This document shows, piece after piece, positions 7,587-16,260 of a stretch of DNA of 39,860 nucleotides. Each line of letters opens with the position of its first letter. Position 1 is the first letter of the stretch. The DNA lies in the NCBI GenBank assembly GCA_015068085.1, contig SVLF01000002.1:1-39860 (forward strand). Reading direction: 5' to 3'. The notes under the pieces were generated by a model. That model was given only the letters and a program-made list of their open reading frames with translations. It did not search any database and had not been told where the DNA came from. A program made the translations under genes and the position numbers. Source of the stretch: Oscillospiraceae bacterium (GTDB lineage: Bacteria > Bacillota > Clostridia > Oscillospirales > JAAYXM01).

Positions 7587-7663
7587 TGGTCCGAGTGACA
7601 GGAGTCGAACCTGCGGCCTCTTGAACCCCATTCAAGCGCGCTACCAAGCTGCGCTACACCCGG
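7587..7663 (-). tRNA. tRNA-Pro (anticodon GGG)
   Basis: A 77-nt cloverleaf on the minus strand. The acceptor stem CCGGGTG pairs with CACTCGG (one G-T pair). The anticodon stem CTTGA/TCAAG holds the loop ATGGGGT, giving anticodon GGG. The T arm carries GGTTCGACTCC, and the 3' CCA is encoded. It has its own promoter and terminator. Confidence 0.95.
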
Positions 7664-7677
7664 ATTTCAACTTTATC

Positions 7678-7706
7678 ATTATAACATACATTAGTAAAAG
7701 TTTCAA
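7678..7706 (-). promoter_or_regulatory. Sigma-A promoter of tRNA-Pro
   Basis: Minus strand: TTGAAA (complement of 7701-7706), 17 bp, TATAAT (complement of 7678-7683). It ends about 15 bp upstream of the mature tRNA 5' end. Confidence 0.75.
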
Positions 7707-7742
7707 GTGCTAATTTGTTTTTTTTCGGAGGAATTTTGCGAT

Positions 7743-8423
7743 ATGACAATTTCATTTATCCGTACCGTCATTCTATACCTTCTGATAAGCATTTCTCTTC
7801 GCGCCATGGGAAAACGCCAAGTCGGCGAGCTATCCTCTGCAGAGCTTGTTATCACTCTGCTCTTTTCCGAGCTTGCCGCAATTCCAATGGGCAGCACAGA
7901 CATTCCGTTGCTCTATGGAATTATCCCGATTCTTACTCTTCTTGCCTTGGAAATTCTTATCTCTTCCCTGTTTTTAAAGAACAGATGGGTGCGCAAGTTG
8001 GCCGTAGGGCGCATAAGCATTTTAATAGAAAACGGAAAAATAAACCAGCTCGAGATGAAAAAACTGCGCCTTACGCTCGATGAACTGCTTGAAGAACTGA
8101 GGCTCAAGAGCATAATAGATATTTCTACCGTGAAGTATGCAATACTCGAATCCAACGGTGAACTCAGCGTTTTCCAGTTCGGGCAGGAAATGCCCGCTGT
8201 AAGAAAGGATTTGAACTTGAAAAATGACAATACCTCTCTGCCGCATATACTAATATCCGACGGCGTTCTTATTGACAGTGAAATGAAAAAAATGAACTTT
8301 GGAAAAAAGAAGCTGGAAAAAGAGCTGAAAAAACACGGAGTAACCTCTTACCGCGATGTATTCTTAATGCAGACGGATGAAAACGGAAGGACGCTTGTTG
8401 TTCCCAAGGAGAAAAAAAGATGA
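7743..8423 (+). CDS. DUF421 (YetF-like) membrane protein
   Basis: A 226-aa protein of the YetF/DUF421 family. Two or three N-terminal membrane helices (about residues 5-25, 40-60 and 62-80) are followed by a cytoplasmic alpha/beta domain (KLAVGRISILIENGKI onward) and a Lys-rich tail. The ATG at 7743 has GGAGGA at 7727-7732; the frame is open 12 codons further up, but nothing there resembles a start. It overlaps the next gene (DUF4363) by ATGA; DUF421 and DUF4363 are often paired in Bacillota. The biochemical role of the family is not established. Confidence 0.88.
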   Translation: MTISFIRTVILYLLISISLRAMGKRQVGELSSAELVITLLFSELAAIPMGSTDIPLLYGIIPILTLLALEILISSLFLKNRWVRKLAVGRISILIENGKINQLEMKKLRLTLDELLEELRLKSIIDISTVKYAILESNGELSVFQFGQEMPAVRKDLNLKNDNTSLPHILISDGVLIDSEMKKMNFGKKKLEKELKKHGVTSYRDVFLMQTDENGRTLVVPKEKKR

Positions 8424-8800
8424 GAAAATGTATTGTAGCAATTCTTATTGTAATATTCGTAGTGAGTATATGTATTTATACAACAACGTTCACCTCGCGT
8501 TTTTGCAAAGAGCTTGAAGCCTCTGTTATCTCCTGCATACATGAAGTCGAAAAAAACAATTGGCCCGAGGCAGAAAAGCATATAAATTCTGCGATACAGC
8601 TCCTCGACGAACAGGAAAGAATCCTTGAAATCTTTGTTATGCATCACGATATTGATGAAATACACAGCCTTGTATTTAAAATTGCATCGGCAATAAAACT
8701 CAAAAGCAAGCAAATATGCCTTACAGAGTCTGAATATCTTCTTGCAAGAATACACCTTGTGTCAGCTGCTGATCATCCGACGATAGCCAATATATTTTGA
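8420..8800 (+). CDS. DUF4363 family protein
   Basis: A 126-aa protein with one N-terminal membrane helix (CIVAILIVIFVVSICIY, about 4-20) and an outward-facing helical domain with alternating acidic and hydrophobic residues. Fold type and pairing with a DUF421 gene (four-base overlap) match DUF4363. The two proteins are probably made together and act in the same membrane complex. Function is unknown. Confidence 0.8.
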   Translation: MRKCIVAILIVIFVVSICIYTTTFTSRFCKELEASVISCIHEVEKNNWPEAEKHINSAIQLLDEQERILEIFVMHHDIDEIHSLVFKIASAIKLKSKQICLTESEYLLARIHLVSAADHPTIANIF

Positions 8801-8810
8801 TATCATAAAA

Positions 8811-8850
8811 AGTACGTTGCAACGGTACACAAAGCACCCTGCAACGTACT
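8811..8850 (-). terminator. Shared terminator between DUF4363 gene and nrdR
   Basis: An 11-bp inverted repeat (8811-8821 with 8840-8850). On the minus strand TTTTTAT follows the stem, so it best serves nrdR. On the plus strand only CAACTTTT follows. Confidence 0.7.
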
Positions 8851-8856
8851 CAACTT

Positions 8857-9309
8857 TTATTCACCTTTTAATGAATTGAGCTCGGCAAGGAAGGACTGAA
8901 TATCCTCAAATGAGCGATACACAGAGACAAAGCGGACATATGCGACCTGATCAATCTCCTTAAGCCTTTTCATTATCATTTCACCGATATGACTGCTGGA
9001 AACCTCTTTTTCCATTGTGTTCTGCAAGGTCTGCTCAATCTCATCGGCGACCTCCTCAAGCTTATGAATCGGAACCGGACGCTTAACACACGCACGGAGC
9101 ATACCGGACATAAGCTTTGATTTGTCAAATAGCTGACGCGAGCCATCATTTTTTATTACATACAGCGGCATACTCTCGATAACTTCATAGGTAGTGAAGC
9201 GCTTTGCACACGCCAGACACTCACGCCGACGTCTGATAGACCCGCCGCCTTCAGCCGGACGGGAATCAAGCACCTTGCTTTCGAGATAGCCGCAAAACGG
9301 ACATTTCAT
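8857..9309 (-). CDS. nrdR: Transcriptional repressor NrdR
   Basis: A 150-aa regulator of ribonucleotide reductase genes. The N-terminal zinc ribbon has Cys3, Cys6, Cys31 and Cys34 around DSRPAEGGGSIRRRRE, followed by the ATP-cone domain (about 49-139, VIKNDGSRQLFDKSKL). It senses dATP/ATP and represses nrd operons. Start chosen at 9309, where GGAGG precedes the ATG; the longer frame would place 24 extra residues ahead of the zinc ribbon. No nrd genes are in the window. Confidence 0.97.
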   Translation of the reverse strand: MKCPFCGYLESKVLDSRPAEGGGSIRRRRECLACAKRFTTYEVIESMPLYVIKNDGSRQLFDKSKLMSGMLRACVKRPVPIHKLEEVADEIEQTLQNTMEKEVSSSHIGEMIMKRLKEIDQVAYVRFVSVYRSFEDIQSFLAELNSLKGE

Positions 9310-9333
9310 AATATGACACCTCCAAAGGGATGA

Positions 9334-9394
9334 ATATACCAAAATGACACCTTGGTATATATAGATAATACCATAAAACACCCATATATTTCAA
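9334..9394 (-). promoter_or_regulatory. nrdR promoter with palindromic site in its leader
   Basis: Minus-strand promoter TTGAAA (complement of 9389-9394), 18 bp, TATTAT (complement of 9365-9370). At or just after the expected start lies a 9-bp inverted repeat, ATATACCAA (9334-9342) and TTGGTATAT (9352-9360). The 9-mer ATGACACCT occurs twice (from 9313 and from 9344), once in the loop and once over the ribosome site. It may be a regulator site or an RNA hairpin. Confidence 0.55.
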
Positions 9395-9451
9395 GAGGAA
9401 ATGCAAAAACGTCACACTTTTGTAACGTTTCTTTTTTCAGAATCATCTGCC

Positions 9452-9496
9452 AAAAAACAGTGACTGTTAAAAAGCAGAACACTCTTTAACAGCCAC
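9452..9496 (-). terminator. Terminator of rpsB-tsf operon
   Basis: Minus-strand stem GTGGCTGTTAAA/TTTAACAGTCAC (complements of 9485-9496 and 9460-9471, one G-U pair), followed by TG and six T (9452-9457). Confidence 0.8.
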
Positions 9497-9513
9497 GTTA
9501 ATGCAAATGATAT

Positions 9514-10425
9514 TTACTTCATCATGCTTGCAACTTCTTCAGCGAAGTTGTCTTCACGCTTCTCAAGGCCTTCGCCCTTTTCAAAACGGATGAACTTTAC
9601 AAGCTTAATCTCGCCGCCGAGCTCTTTTGCAACGTTTGCAACATGCTGAGCAACGGAGATCTTATCGCCCTGAACGTATTCCTGCTCAAGGAGGCAGTTC
9701 TCAGCATAGAACTTCTTGATACGTCCCATAACCATCTTCTCAGCAACAGCCTGCGGCTTGCCTTCGTTCATAGCCTGAGCAGTGAGAATTTCTTTTTCCT
9801 TTGCAAGAACATCTTCCGGAACTTCGCTGCTTGTAAGCCATGACGGGCTCATAGCAGCAATCTGCATTGCAACGCCACGACCAAGAGCAGTGATTGCATC
9901 ATTACCCTTAATGTTATCGGAAACTTCCATATTGAGAAGAACGCCGATCTTACCGCCCATATGCATATAGGTTACGTTCACGCCGCCCTCGCATACAGCA
10001 AAACGACGGATTTTGATATTTTCACCGATTGTGAGAATCTTATCCTGAAGAGCCTCGGCAACGGTCATATCCGTACCGGCGCACTTGCAAGCGGAAAGAG
10101 CCTCAACATCAGCCGGCTTATTTGCAAGGATTGTTTCTGCAACATCAGCAGCGAACTTCTGGAAATCAGCATTCTTTGCAACGAAGTCTGTTTCGCTGTT
10201 GATTTCAACAACAACACCGGCATCTGCGTTTGCTGTGCCGTAAACCATACCCTCAGCAGCAATTCTGCCTGCCTTCTTTGCAGCAGCGGCAAGGCCCTTC
10301 TCACGAAGGAACTCCATTGCCTTTTCCATATCACCGTCGGAAGATGCAAGAGCCTTCTTGCAGTCCATCATACCTGCGCCCGTAGATTCACGAAGCGCTT
10401 TAACATCAGCAGCTGTAAAAGCCAT
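9514..10425 (-). CDS. tsf: Translation elongation factor Ts
   Basis: A 303-aa guanine-nucleotide exchange factor for EF-Tu. The N-terminal UBA domain (VKALRESTGAGMMDCKKAL) is followed by the EF-Ts core with EINSETDFVAKN and VAMQIAAM. The 24-base gap after rpsB and the shared terminator give the usual rpsB-tsf operon. AAGGAG precedes the ATG. Confidence 0.98.
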   Translation of the reverse strand: MAFTAADVKALRESTGAGMMDCKKALASSDGDMEKAMEFLREKGLAAAAKKAGRIAAEGMVYGTANADAGVVVEINSETDFVAKNADFQKFAADVAETILANKPADVEALSACKCAGTDMTVAEALQDKILTIGENIKIRRFAVCEGGVNVTYMHMGGKIGVLLNMEVSDNIKGNDAITALGRGVAMQIAAMSPSWLTSSEVPEDVLAKEKEILTAQAMNEGKPQAVAEKMVMGRIKKFYAENCLLEQEYVQGDKISVAQHVANVAKELGGEIKLVKFIRFEKGEGLEKREDNFAEEVASMMK

Positions 10426-10449
10426 AATGTAACACTCCTTATATTAAAA

Positions 10450-11205
10450 TTATTCCTGCTCTGCTACTGCTTCTTCAGCAGCCTCCGGAGCTTCAGTTGC
10501 CTCTACATCTGCAACCTCTTCGCCGGAACGAGCTTCAACTACAGCGTTTGCAATAGTCTGAGAGATAAGCTTAATTGCGCGGATAGCATCGTCGTTACCC
10601 GGGATGACATAATCAACCTCTTCCGGATCGCAGTTAGTATCAACAATAGCAATAACCGGAATACCGAGCTTACGTGCTTCAGCGATAGCATTGCGCTCCT
10701 TGCGCGGGTCAACGATAAACATTGCGCCCGGGAGCTTGTTCATTTCCTTAACACCGCCGAGATACTTCTCAAGCTTTGCGATTTCAGCCTGAAGCTTAAT
10801 TACTTCCTTCTTGAGGAGAAGATCGAAGGTGCCGTCTTCCTGCATCTTCTTAAGCTGATTAAGACGCTCAATACGACGACGCATTGTCTTGAAGTTTGTG
10901 AGCATACCACCGAGCCAGCGAGCGTTTACATAGTACATACCAACGCGCTCTGCCTCTTCCTTGATTGCTTCCTGAGCCTGCTTCTTCGTACCGACAAAGA
11001 GGATGCTCTTTCCTTCTGCAGCGATATCGCGAGCGAAGAAATAAGCTTCTTCAAGCTTCTTAACGGTCTTCTGCAAGTCGATGATGTAGATACCGTTACG
11101 CTCCGTGAAGATATACGGAGCCATTTTGGGGTTCCAGCGTCTTGTCTGATGTCCGAAGTGAACACCTGCTTCAAGAAGCTGCTTCATTGAGATTACCTGT
11201 GACAT
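10450..11205 (-). CDS. rpsB: 30S ribosomal protein S2
   Basis: A 251-aa ribosomal protein. It begins [20 protein letters not shown] and carries [27 protein letters not shown] and the acidic Glu/Ala-rich tail. AAGGAGG is placed eight bases before the ATG. It is first in the rpsB-tsf operon, with its own promoter and a leader of about 110 nt. Confidence 0.98.
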   Translation of the reverse strand: MSQVISMKQLLEAGVHFGHQTRRWNPKMAPYIFTERNGIYIIDLQKTVKKLEEAYFFARDIAAEGKSILFVGTKKQAQEAIKEEAERVGMYYVNARWLGGMLTNFKTMRRRIERLNQLKKMQEDGTFDLLLKKEVIKLQAEIAKLEKYLGGVKEMNKLPGAMFIVDPRKERNAIAEARKLGIPVIAIVDTNCDPEEVDYVIPGNDDAIRAIKLISQTIANAVVEARSGEEVADVEATEAPEAAEEAVAEQE

Positions 11206-11352
11206 TTGAGTTTTCCTCCTTCTGTTTTAACCGCCACACCGATCATTCTTACCCGCCATCCTGCCCTACCGGGCACGACACAGCAGCGCGAAAGTTACGG
11301 TGTGTGAGTTTTATGACCGAAATAGTTTATCACATTCCGGAAGATTTTGCAA
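11206..11352 (-). promoter_or_regulatory. rpsB promoter and structured leader
   Basis: Minus-strand promoter: TTGCAA (11347-11352), 17 bp, TAAACT (complement of 11324-11329). The ~110-nt leader can close a long-range stem, CACACCG with CGGTGTG (11235-11241 and 11298-11304). Inside it is a short hairpin TGCCC/GGGCA (11262-11275). Such folded leaders are common in ribosomal-protein operons under autogenous control. The binding protein is not known here. Confidence 0.5.
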
Positions 11353-11365
11353 GTGTTTTTTTCTA

Positions 11366-11389
11366 TTTTTTTCAAAAAACTTTGAAAAA
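11366..11389 (-). terminator. Possible AT-rich terminator after CPBP gene
   Basis: A 9-bp AT-rich stem TTTTTCAAA/TTTGAAAAA with a short loop, followed by A/T-rich sequence, lies between the CPBP gene and the rpsB promoter. It is weak, so some read-through into rpsB is possible. Confidence 0.4.
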
Positions 11390-11395
11390 TTCATT

Positions 11396-12193
11396 TTATT
11401 TTACGGTTTCTTTTTTTTGCGCATATTTTCTGCCGCCTGTACATGACAAAACAAAAAGCAAAGCAGCTGCACCCGAGAGCAAGAGTATTCCCTCTTTTTC
11501 AAACACGAGAGGATTCAACATTGCAACGGCACCGGTGATATTGAACGACAAATGAAGCAGAATCGGCGGCCACAGACTTGTACTCCTGACGCGTATTGCG
11601 GCAAGGAGTATGCCGAGAACAAAGGTGTAAATTATTTGCACGGTTTCCGTATGCGTTATTGCAAACAGCGCGGCAGTTACAACGGATGCGAAAAACACAC
11701 CGCAGGCGGCACCGAACATTTTAAGAAGCACTCCGCGGAAAATAAGCTCTTCAACAAACGGACCCAGAATAACGCATAAAATCAGAACAGCATCAATTTC
11801 ACCCGTTCCCTGCACTGTATCCGGAATGACGGAATATGTTATGAGATTGAGAACAGCACCAAGAAGCGTTGCCGAAATCACACTGACAAATCTGCTGTAA
11901 GACAGTCCTGTATAATCCAGAATGCTTTTCCGACGAAGAGCAAAGCTCAGAAACAAAACAAGAATAACAATTATATATGAAACCAAAAGAACGAGCGAGG
12001 ATTTCCCGGTCACGAGCGCCGATATATATTCAACGAAAGCGTAGGCATCTGCTATCTCACCGATACTCCCGTAATCAAGAGCGGCACGGATACTGTAATA
12101 TGCCACGACACCAGCCGCCGACAGAACACCGGAAAGAAGATAAAGCAAATAAACGTCAACAGCATATAAAAATCTGATAAAATTGTCTTTCAC
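11396..12193 (-). CDS. CPBP-family intramembrane metalloprotease
   Basis: A 265-aa membrane protein with about seven or eight helices. The family motifs are EELIFRG (motif 1, Glu-Glu), FAITH (motif 2) and HLSFN (motif 3), which place the metal-binding residues of the CAAX prenyl protease/bacteriocin-processing (CPBP) family in the membrane. The start is a GTG at 12193 with AGGGTGA upstream. It follows murC by 15 bases, so it is probably co-transcribed with it. The substrate is unknown; a link to cell-wall or peptide processing is suggested only by position. Confidence 0.85.
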   Translation of the reverse strand: MKDNFIRFLYAVDVYLLYLLSGVLSAAGVVAYYSIRAALDYGSIGEIADAYAFVEYISALVTGKSSLVLLVSYIIVILVLFLSFALRRKSILDYTGLSYSRFVSVISATLLGAVLNLITYSVIPDTVQGTGEIDAVLILCVILGPFVEELIFRGVLLKMFGAACGVFFASVVTAALFAITHTETVQIIYTFVLGILLAAIRVRSTSLWPPILLHLSFNITGAVAMLNPLVFEKEGILLLSGAAALLFVLSCTGGRKYAQKKETVK

Positions 12194-12208
12194 GGAAAAA
12201 TCACCCTG

Positions 12209-13579
12209 TTATTTCTTGTTGCAAAGCATTTCGCCCACTTTATAAATATCGCCGGCTCCCATCGTCAGAACAAAATCTCCGTCGCGTACATCTGACTCAA
12301 GAGAAGATACAATGGCGTCAAACCCGCTTACACACACGGCATTTTGCATAAGCTCACCGATTGCAGCTGAGGTTATCCCGATTGTGTTCTTCTCACGCGC
12401 CGCATAAATATCCGCAAGAATAACCTTATCTGCAAGAGAAAGTGCCTTGGCAAAGCCTTCTTTGAGCGCTGCGGTACGTGTATAGGTATGCGGTTGAAAA
12501 ACGCAGATTATTCTGCCTTCATGCGCGCGGCGCACAGCATTCAGCGTTGTTTCAACCTCGCTCGGATGATGCGCGTAGTCGTCATATATTTTCGCTCCGT
12601 TATAGCTCCCCTTATACTCCATACGCCTGCCGACTCCGGTAAACGCCGCAAGAGCTTTGGCAATTATTTCGGGGGCTATTCCCATTCTGAGTGCCGCCGC
12701 AGATGCCGCAAGCGCATTTTTAACATTGTGCTCACCCAAAACCGAAAGCCGTATCTTAACAAGCTCCTCGCCCTTATATACGAGAGTGAACGACGGAAAA
12801 CCGTCTGTAAATTCAAGATTCCTTGCTGTTACATCAGCGTCCTCAGACAAACCGAACGTGACAAAGCTTTTTCCCGAAAGCTTTACTGCAGACATAGCAT
12901 TTTCATCGTCTGCGTTTACCACTACAACGCCACCGGCCTTGGTTCCGGAAACGAATTTTGAAAACGACCTGATTATATCGTCAATTCCCGAGAAATAATC
13001 AAGATGGTCCTCTTCTACGTTGAGAACTATTGCGACTGTAGGCTTGAAATTGAGGAAAGAATCACAATATTCGCACGCTTCAGCGATAAACAAATCGCCG
13101 TCGGAAATGCGAAGCACTCCTCCTATTTCACGCATATCCGCGCCGATCATAACCTCCGGATCCCGATCCGCCGCAAGAGCTATGCAGGTCATCATCGCAG
13201 TTGTGGAGGTTTTTCCGTGAGTTCCCGACACGCAAACGACCTCGCGAAAATTCTCCATTATAATTCCCCACGCCTCGGCACGTTCAAGCACCGGAATTCC
13301 AAGCTCTCTTGCACGGGATATTTCAGGATTATCATCCTTTATGGCAGAAGTCCTTATAACCACATCTGCCCCCTCGACATTCCCGGCACGGTGCCCTATT
13401 ATCACATCAACACCAAGTGCGTGCAAGCGCTCCGTATATACGCCTTCCCGCATATCCGAACCGCGCACAGACAATCCGCGCGAAAGGCATACTTCTGCAA
13501 GCGCACTCATCGACACGCCGCCTATTCCGACAAAATGGACCGTATTGCCATTATTTGTTAAAAGCTCTTTAATTTGCAT
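12209..13579 (-). CDS. murC: UDP-N-acetylmuramate--L-alanine ligase
   Basis: A 456-aa Mur ligase that adds L-Ala to UDP-MurNAc in the cytoplasm, using ATP. It has the N-terminal UDP-binding VHFVGIGGVSMSALA, the ATP P-loop GTHGKTSTTAM, NVEEDHLDYF, and the C-terminal YDDYAHHPSEV and FQPHTYTR. The longer frame starts six codons upstream; the ATG at 13579 is preferred because GGAG lies eight bases before it. A CPBP protease gene follows closely. Confidence 0.97.
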   Translation of the reverse strand: MQIKELLTNNGNTVHFVGIGGVSMSALAEVCLSRGLSVRGSDMREGVYTERLHALGVDVIIGHRAGNVEGADVVIRTSAIKDDNPEISRARELGIPVLERAEAWGIIMENFREVVCVSGTHGKTSTTAMMTCIALAADRDPEVMIGADMREIGGVLRISDGDLFIAEACEYCDSFLNFKPTVAIVLNVEEDHLDYFSGIDDIIRSFSKFVSGTKAGGVVVVNADDENAMSAVKLSGKSFVTFGLSEDADVTARNLEFTDGFPSFTLVYKGEELVKIRLSVLGEHNVKNALAASAAALRMGIAPEIIAKALAAFTGVGRRMEYKGSYNGAKIYDDYAHHPSEVETTLNAVRRAHEGRIICVFQPHTYTRTAALKEGFAKALSLADKVILADIYAAREKNTIGITSAAIGELMQNAVCVSGFDAIVSSLESDVRDGDFVLTMGAGDIYKVGEMLCNKK

Positions 13580-13710
13580 CCCTGCATCTCCATTCAAAGA
13601 AAATTAAAAAAATATTTGTTGTATTTTTATTATACTCGGGTTAAAATATATTATATAATTTTCCCGTGAAAAAGTCCATACTATTTTTTAAAAACGAGGA
13701 GAAAACAGAT
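13580..13710. promoter_or_regulatory. Divergent murC/spoVG promoter region
   Basis: A 131-bp AT-rich spacer. TATAAT occurs on the plus strand at 13654-13659 (toward spoVG) and on the minus strand at 13629-13634 (toward murC), both with poor -35 boxes. In Bacillus, spoVG is read from a sigma-H promoter; no clear sigma-H site could be identified by eye. Confidence 0.4.
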
Positions 13711-13983
13711 ATGAACATAACAGATATCAGAATCCGCAAGATAACAGAAGGAACGAGAATGAAGGCTATTGTGTCAGTAACCTTCGATGATGAGCTTGTT
13801 GTTCATGACATAAAGATTATCCAGGGACACGAAAAGCTTTTCCTTGCCATGCCTGCCCGGAAGCACCCTAACGGAGAATTCAGCGATATCGTTCACCCGA
13901 CAACAAAAGAGCTGCGCGACAAGTTAGAGCAGGCCGTTCTTGCAGAATACGAACGATATATGCAAGGTCAGATCGAAGAATAG
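13711..13983 (+). CDS. spoVG: SpoVG family RNA/DNA-binding regulator
   Basis: A 90-aa protein with the near-invariant SpoVG start MNITDIRIRKI and the later IIQGHEKLFLAMPARK and FSDIVHPTT. SpoVG binds nucleic acid and affects septation, sporulation and surface polymers in Bacillota. Start chosen at 13711, with GAGGAG upstream; the frame is open 15 codons earlier but without a ribosome site. A glycolipid glycosyltransferase follows 36 bases later, probably in the same transcript. Confidence 0.96.
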   Translation: MNITDIRIRKITEGTRMKAIVSVTFDDELVVHDIKIIQGHEKLFLAMPARKHPNGEFSDIVHPTTKELRDKLEQAVLAEYERYMQGQIEE

Positions 13984-14019
13984 TAATTTAACGAAACTAC
14001 CTGAAGGATGTAAAATATT

Positions 14020-15135
14020 ATGAAAGTTCTTATTTTAAGTATTACAGCAGGTCAGGGACATCATTCCGCTGCAAAATCAATTTCAAATGCTCTTGAAGAT
14101 CGCGGTGTTACCGTAAAAACAGTGGATGTTTACAAGCAAATTGACAAAAATCTGTGCGACGCAGTCAACAAAGGGTATCTTATATCCACAAAGCACACGC
14201 CAAAAGCCTACCGTGCCATCTATGAGCTTATTGATTCAAAAAAAGCTCCGGCAACAAAATATTCTCTCCAGAGCATAATGGGAATACTGCTCGCGATAAG
14301 ATTTGAAAAATTTATTGAAGATTTTAAACCGGACGTCATTATCTGCACTCATATATTTGCAGCACAGGTAATAAACGAATTAAAGCGCCGCGACCGTCTT
14401 TCCAATGTTCCGACAATCGGAATTGTTACTGATTACACAATACACCCCTTCTGGGAGGATGTGACGTATATAGAATACATCGACATCGCAAGTGAGCTCC
14501 TTACTCAACGTGCGCTTATGAAAGGAATATCTGAAGAAAGACTCTGCGCTTTGGGAATTCCGGTGCAGAAGAAATTTTCAACAAAGCGTGCAAAAGACGA
14601 TGTGAGAAGTGAGCTCGGACTCAAGAACGACACACCCACAATCCTCGTCATGGCAGGAAGCATGGGGTATGGAAATATGCCGGAGATAATCTCGGGCATA
14701 CATAGATTCGATAAAGACTGCCAAATTCTCGCAGTCTGCGGAAATAACAAAAAGCTTTTCAAAAAATTGAGCACTTCCGCCCCCAGCAGCAATGTTAAGG
14801 TGTATGGCTTTACAAACGATGTGGATATTTTAATGGATGCAGCAGATTGCATTGTAACAAAACCCGGAGGTCTGTCAACCTCCGAAGCCATGGCAAAGAA
14901 GCTGCCGATGATTTTAGTCAACCCAATTCCCGGGCAAGAGGACAGAAACCTTGAATTTTTCCTGAATAACGGCGTTGCGTTATCAGTGACAAAAACCTTT
15001 ACCATAGAAGAAGCAATGTATTTTATGTTCCGGGATGAAGAACGGCTTGAACTTATAAACCGTCAGCTTGAAAACCTGGCAAAACCAAATGCAGCAGCAG
15101 ACATTGCCGAATTTGCAATAAGCCTGGTCAAATAG
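14020..15135 (+). CDS. Diacylglycerol glucosyl/galactosyltransferase family (UgtP/MGDG synthase-like, GT28)
   Basis: A 371-aa GT-B glycosyltransferase. The N-terminus KVLILSITAGQGHHSAAKSI is the MGDG-synthase domain signature. The C-terminal half has MAGSMGYG, CGNNKKL, TKPGGLSTSEAMAKKLP and NPIPGQEDRN, which form the nucleotide-sugar site of GT28 enzymes. It should add sugar to diacylglycerol at the membrane face to make glycolipid (a lipoteichoic acid anchor in relatives). It follows spoVG and ends in a strong terminator. The sugar donor is not certain. Confidence 0.88.
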   Translation: MKVLILSITAGQGHHSAAKSISNALEDRGVTVKTVDVYKQIDKNLCDAVNKGYLISTKHTPKAYRAIYELIDSKKAPATKYSLQSIMGILLAIRFEKFIEDFKPDVIICTHIFAAQVINELKRRDRLSNVPTIGIVTDYTIHPFWEDVTYIEYIDIASELLTQRALMKGISEERLCALGIPVQKKFSTKRAKDDVRSELGLKNDTPTILVMAGSMGYGNMPEIISGIHRFDKDCQILAVCGNNKKLFKKLSTSAPSSNVKVYGFTNDVDILMDAADCIVTKPGGLSTSEAMAKKLPMILVNPIPGQEDRNLEFFLNNGVALSVTKTFTIEEAMYFMFRDEERLELINRQLENLAKPNAAADIAEFAISLVK

Positions 15136-15138
15136 CTC

Positions 15139-15167
15139 GAAGCACCGCCTTGTGGCGGTGCTTCTTT
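15139..15167 (+). terminator. Terminator after glycosyltransferase gene
   Basis: Stem GAAGCACCGCC (15139-15149), loop TTGT, matching arm 15154-15164, then TTT. It overlaps the stop region of the convergent acyltransferase gene. Confidence 0.85.
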
Positions 15168-16185
15168 ATACAATATACTTTCTCACTATCGGAATTTTAT
15201 TGAGAATATAAGAAATAATTCCGGAAAGGAACAACGTCAGCAAAAGCTCCGATAACAGATACGCAGGAATGCTTGACATACTTCTAAGCGGCTGCCATGA
15301 TCTCAAAGCATCAAGAATAAGCACATGTGAAAGATATACACCAAACGTAAGCTTCGAAAGCGTTGCCAGCAGTTTTTCTGAAGCCGCGCCTTTTGGTTCT
15401 GAATTTAAATGATGCTTCCCGAACACGAAAACAGCAACAGACTGAACCAGCACGTTTCCGGAAAAATAGCTGTAGTATTCTTCACAAACCACCCCGGCTT
15501 GCAATGATGCATTATGGGTAAACAATGCAGTTGTAAAAAAAGCAAATATACCGAGAGAATATATAATCACTCTTCTTTTTTTTGAAAGCTCCATCCGGGA
15601 AAGATAATATCCTCCGACGAAATATGCGCTATATCCGGTGACCAAATTGAATTTAGCTTTATCAAGCATATCGGAAGCAATCGACATATGCGGAAGCTTC
15701 GCCGCGGCAGGTAACAAAAACGTGAAAGCAAGGCATAATATCAAAAAATATCTCATTATCTTTTCATCTTCACATATTTTTCTGTATACAGGAACTGCTG
15801 CATAAAGTGATGCGATTATAAACAGAAAATACATATGATAATGCCCGAGCAATACATTTTTCGCGAAATCGGTGATATTGCCGTTATAATTAATGACCGC
15901 ATAAACGATTGACCAGAACAGAAAGGATATAACTATCCTTAAAATGGTTTTACCATACAAGGTCTTTATATCGACTTTTTTCTCCGGATTTAAAAACAAT
16001 GCTCCTGAAATCATTATAAAAACCGGAACGGCAAATCTTGCAAAGCTGTCAAGAATATTGCACATCTGCCACGCATATGTTCCCAAGCCGTGACGAAACA
16101 GCTCTGCACCGCAAATATGGATAAGCACAACCGCAACAGCAGACAAAATGCGCAGTCTGTCGTAATAATATACACGCTTCTGCAC
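15166..16185 (-). CDS. Acyltransferase 3 family membrane protein
   Basis: A 339-aa membrane protein with about ten helices of the acyltransferase 3 (OafA/WecH-like) family. It begins YYYDRLRILSAVAVVLIHICG, in which the family's conserved Arg and His can be seen, and ends in a lone-helix pattern typical of the group. Such proteins O-acetylate surface sugars. The start is a GTG at 16185 with GAGAGG upstream. The neighbours are a glycolipid glycosyltransferase (convergent) and sugar permeases (upstream, same strand, separated by a stem-loop). The acyl acceptor is unknown. Confidence 0.85.
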   Translation of the reverse strand: MQKRVYYYDRLRILSAVAVVLIHICGAELFRHGLGTYAWQMCNILDSFARFAVPVFIMISGALFLNPEKKVDIKTLYGKTILRIVISFLFWSIVYAVINYNGNITDFAKNVLLGHYHMYFLFIIASLYAAVPVYRKICEDEKIMRYFLILCLAFTFLLPAAAKLPHMSIASDMLDKAKFNLVTGYSAYFVGGYYLSRMELSKKRRVIIYSLGIFAFFTTALFTHNASLQAGVVCEEYYSYFSGNVLVQSVAVFVFGKHHLNSEPKGAASEKLLATLSKLTFGVYLSHVLILDALRSWQPLRSMSSIPAYLLSELLLTLFLSGIISYILNKIPIVRKYIV

Positions 16186-16214
16186 AAGACACCTCTCCCT
16201 TCGGATATAACTAT

Positions 16215-16236
16215 GGGCACCTTAAACAAGGTGCCC
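16215..16236 (-). terminator. Stem-loop after sugar permease operon
   Basis: A 9-bp perfect stem, GGGCACCTT (16215-16223) with AAGGTGCCC (16228-16236). No long T run follows on the minus strand, so termination into the acyltransferase gene may be partial. Confidence 0.55.
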
Positions 16237-16260
16237 AATAAGTTGAATCTTTGATTATTT

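Noticed and set aside
9961-11190. 409-aa plus-strand open frame opposite rpsB and tsf
   Set aside because: It lies antisense to two highly conserved genes, has a Cys/Leu-rich composition, and no ribosome site or recognisable domain. It is a shadow frame.
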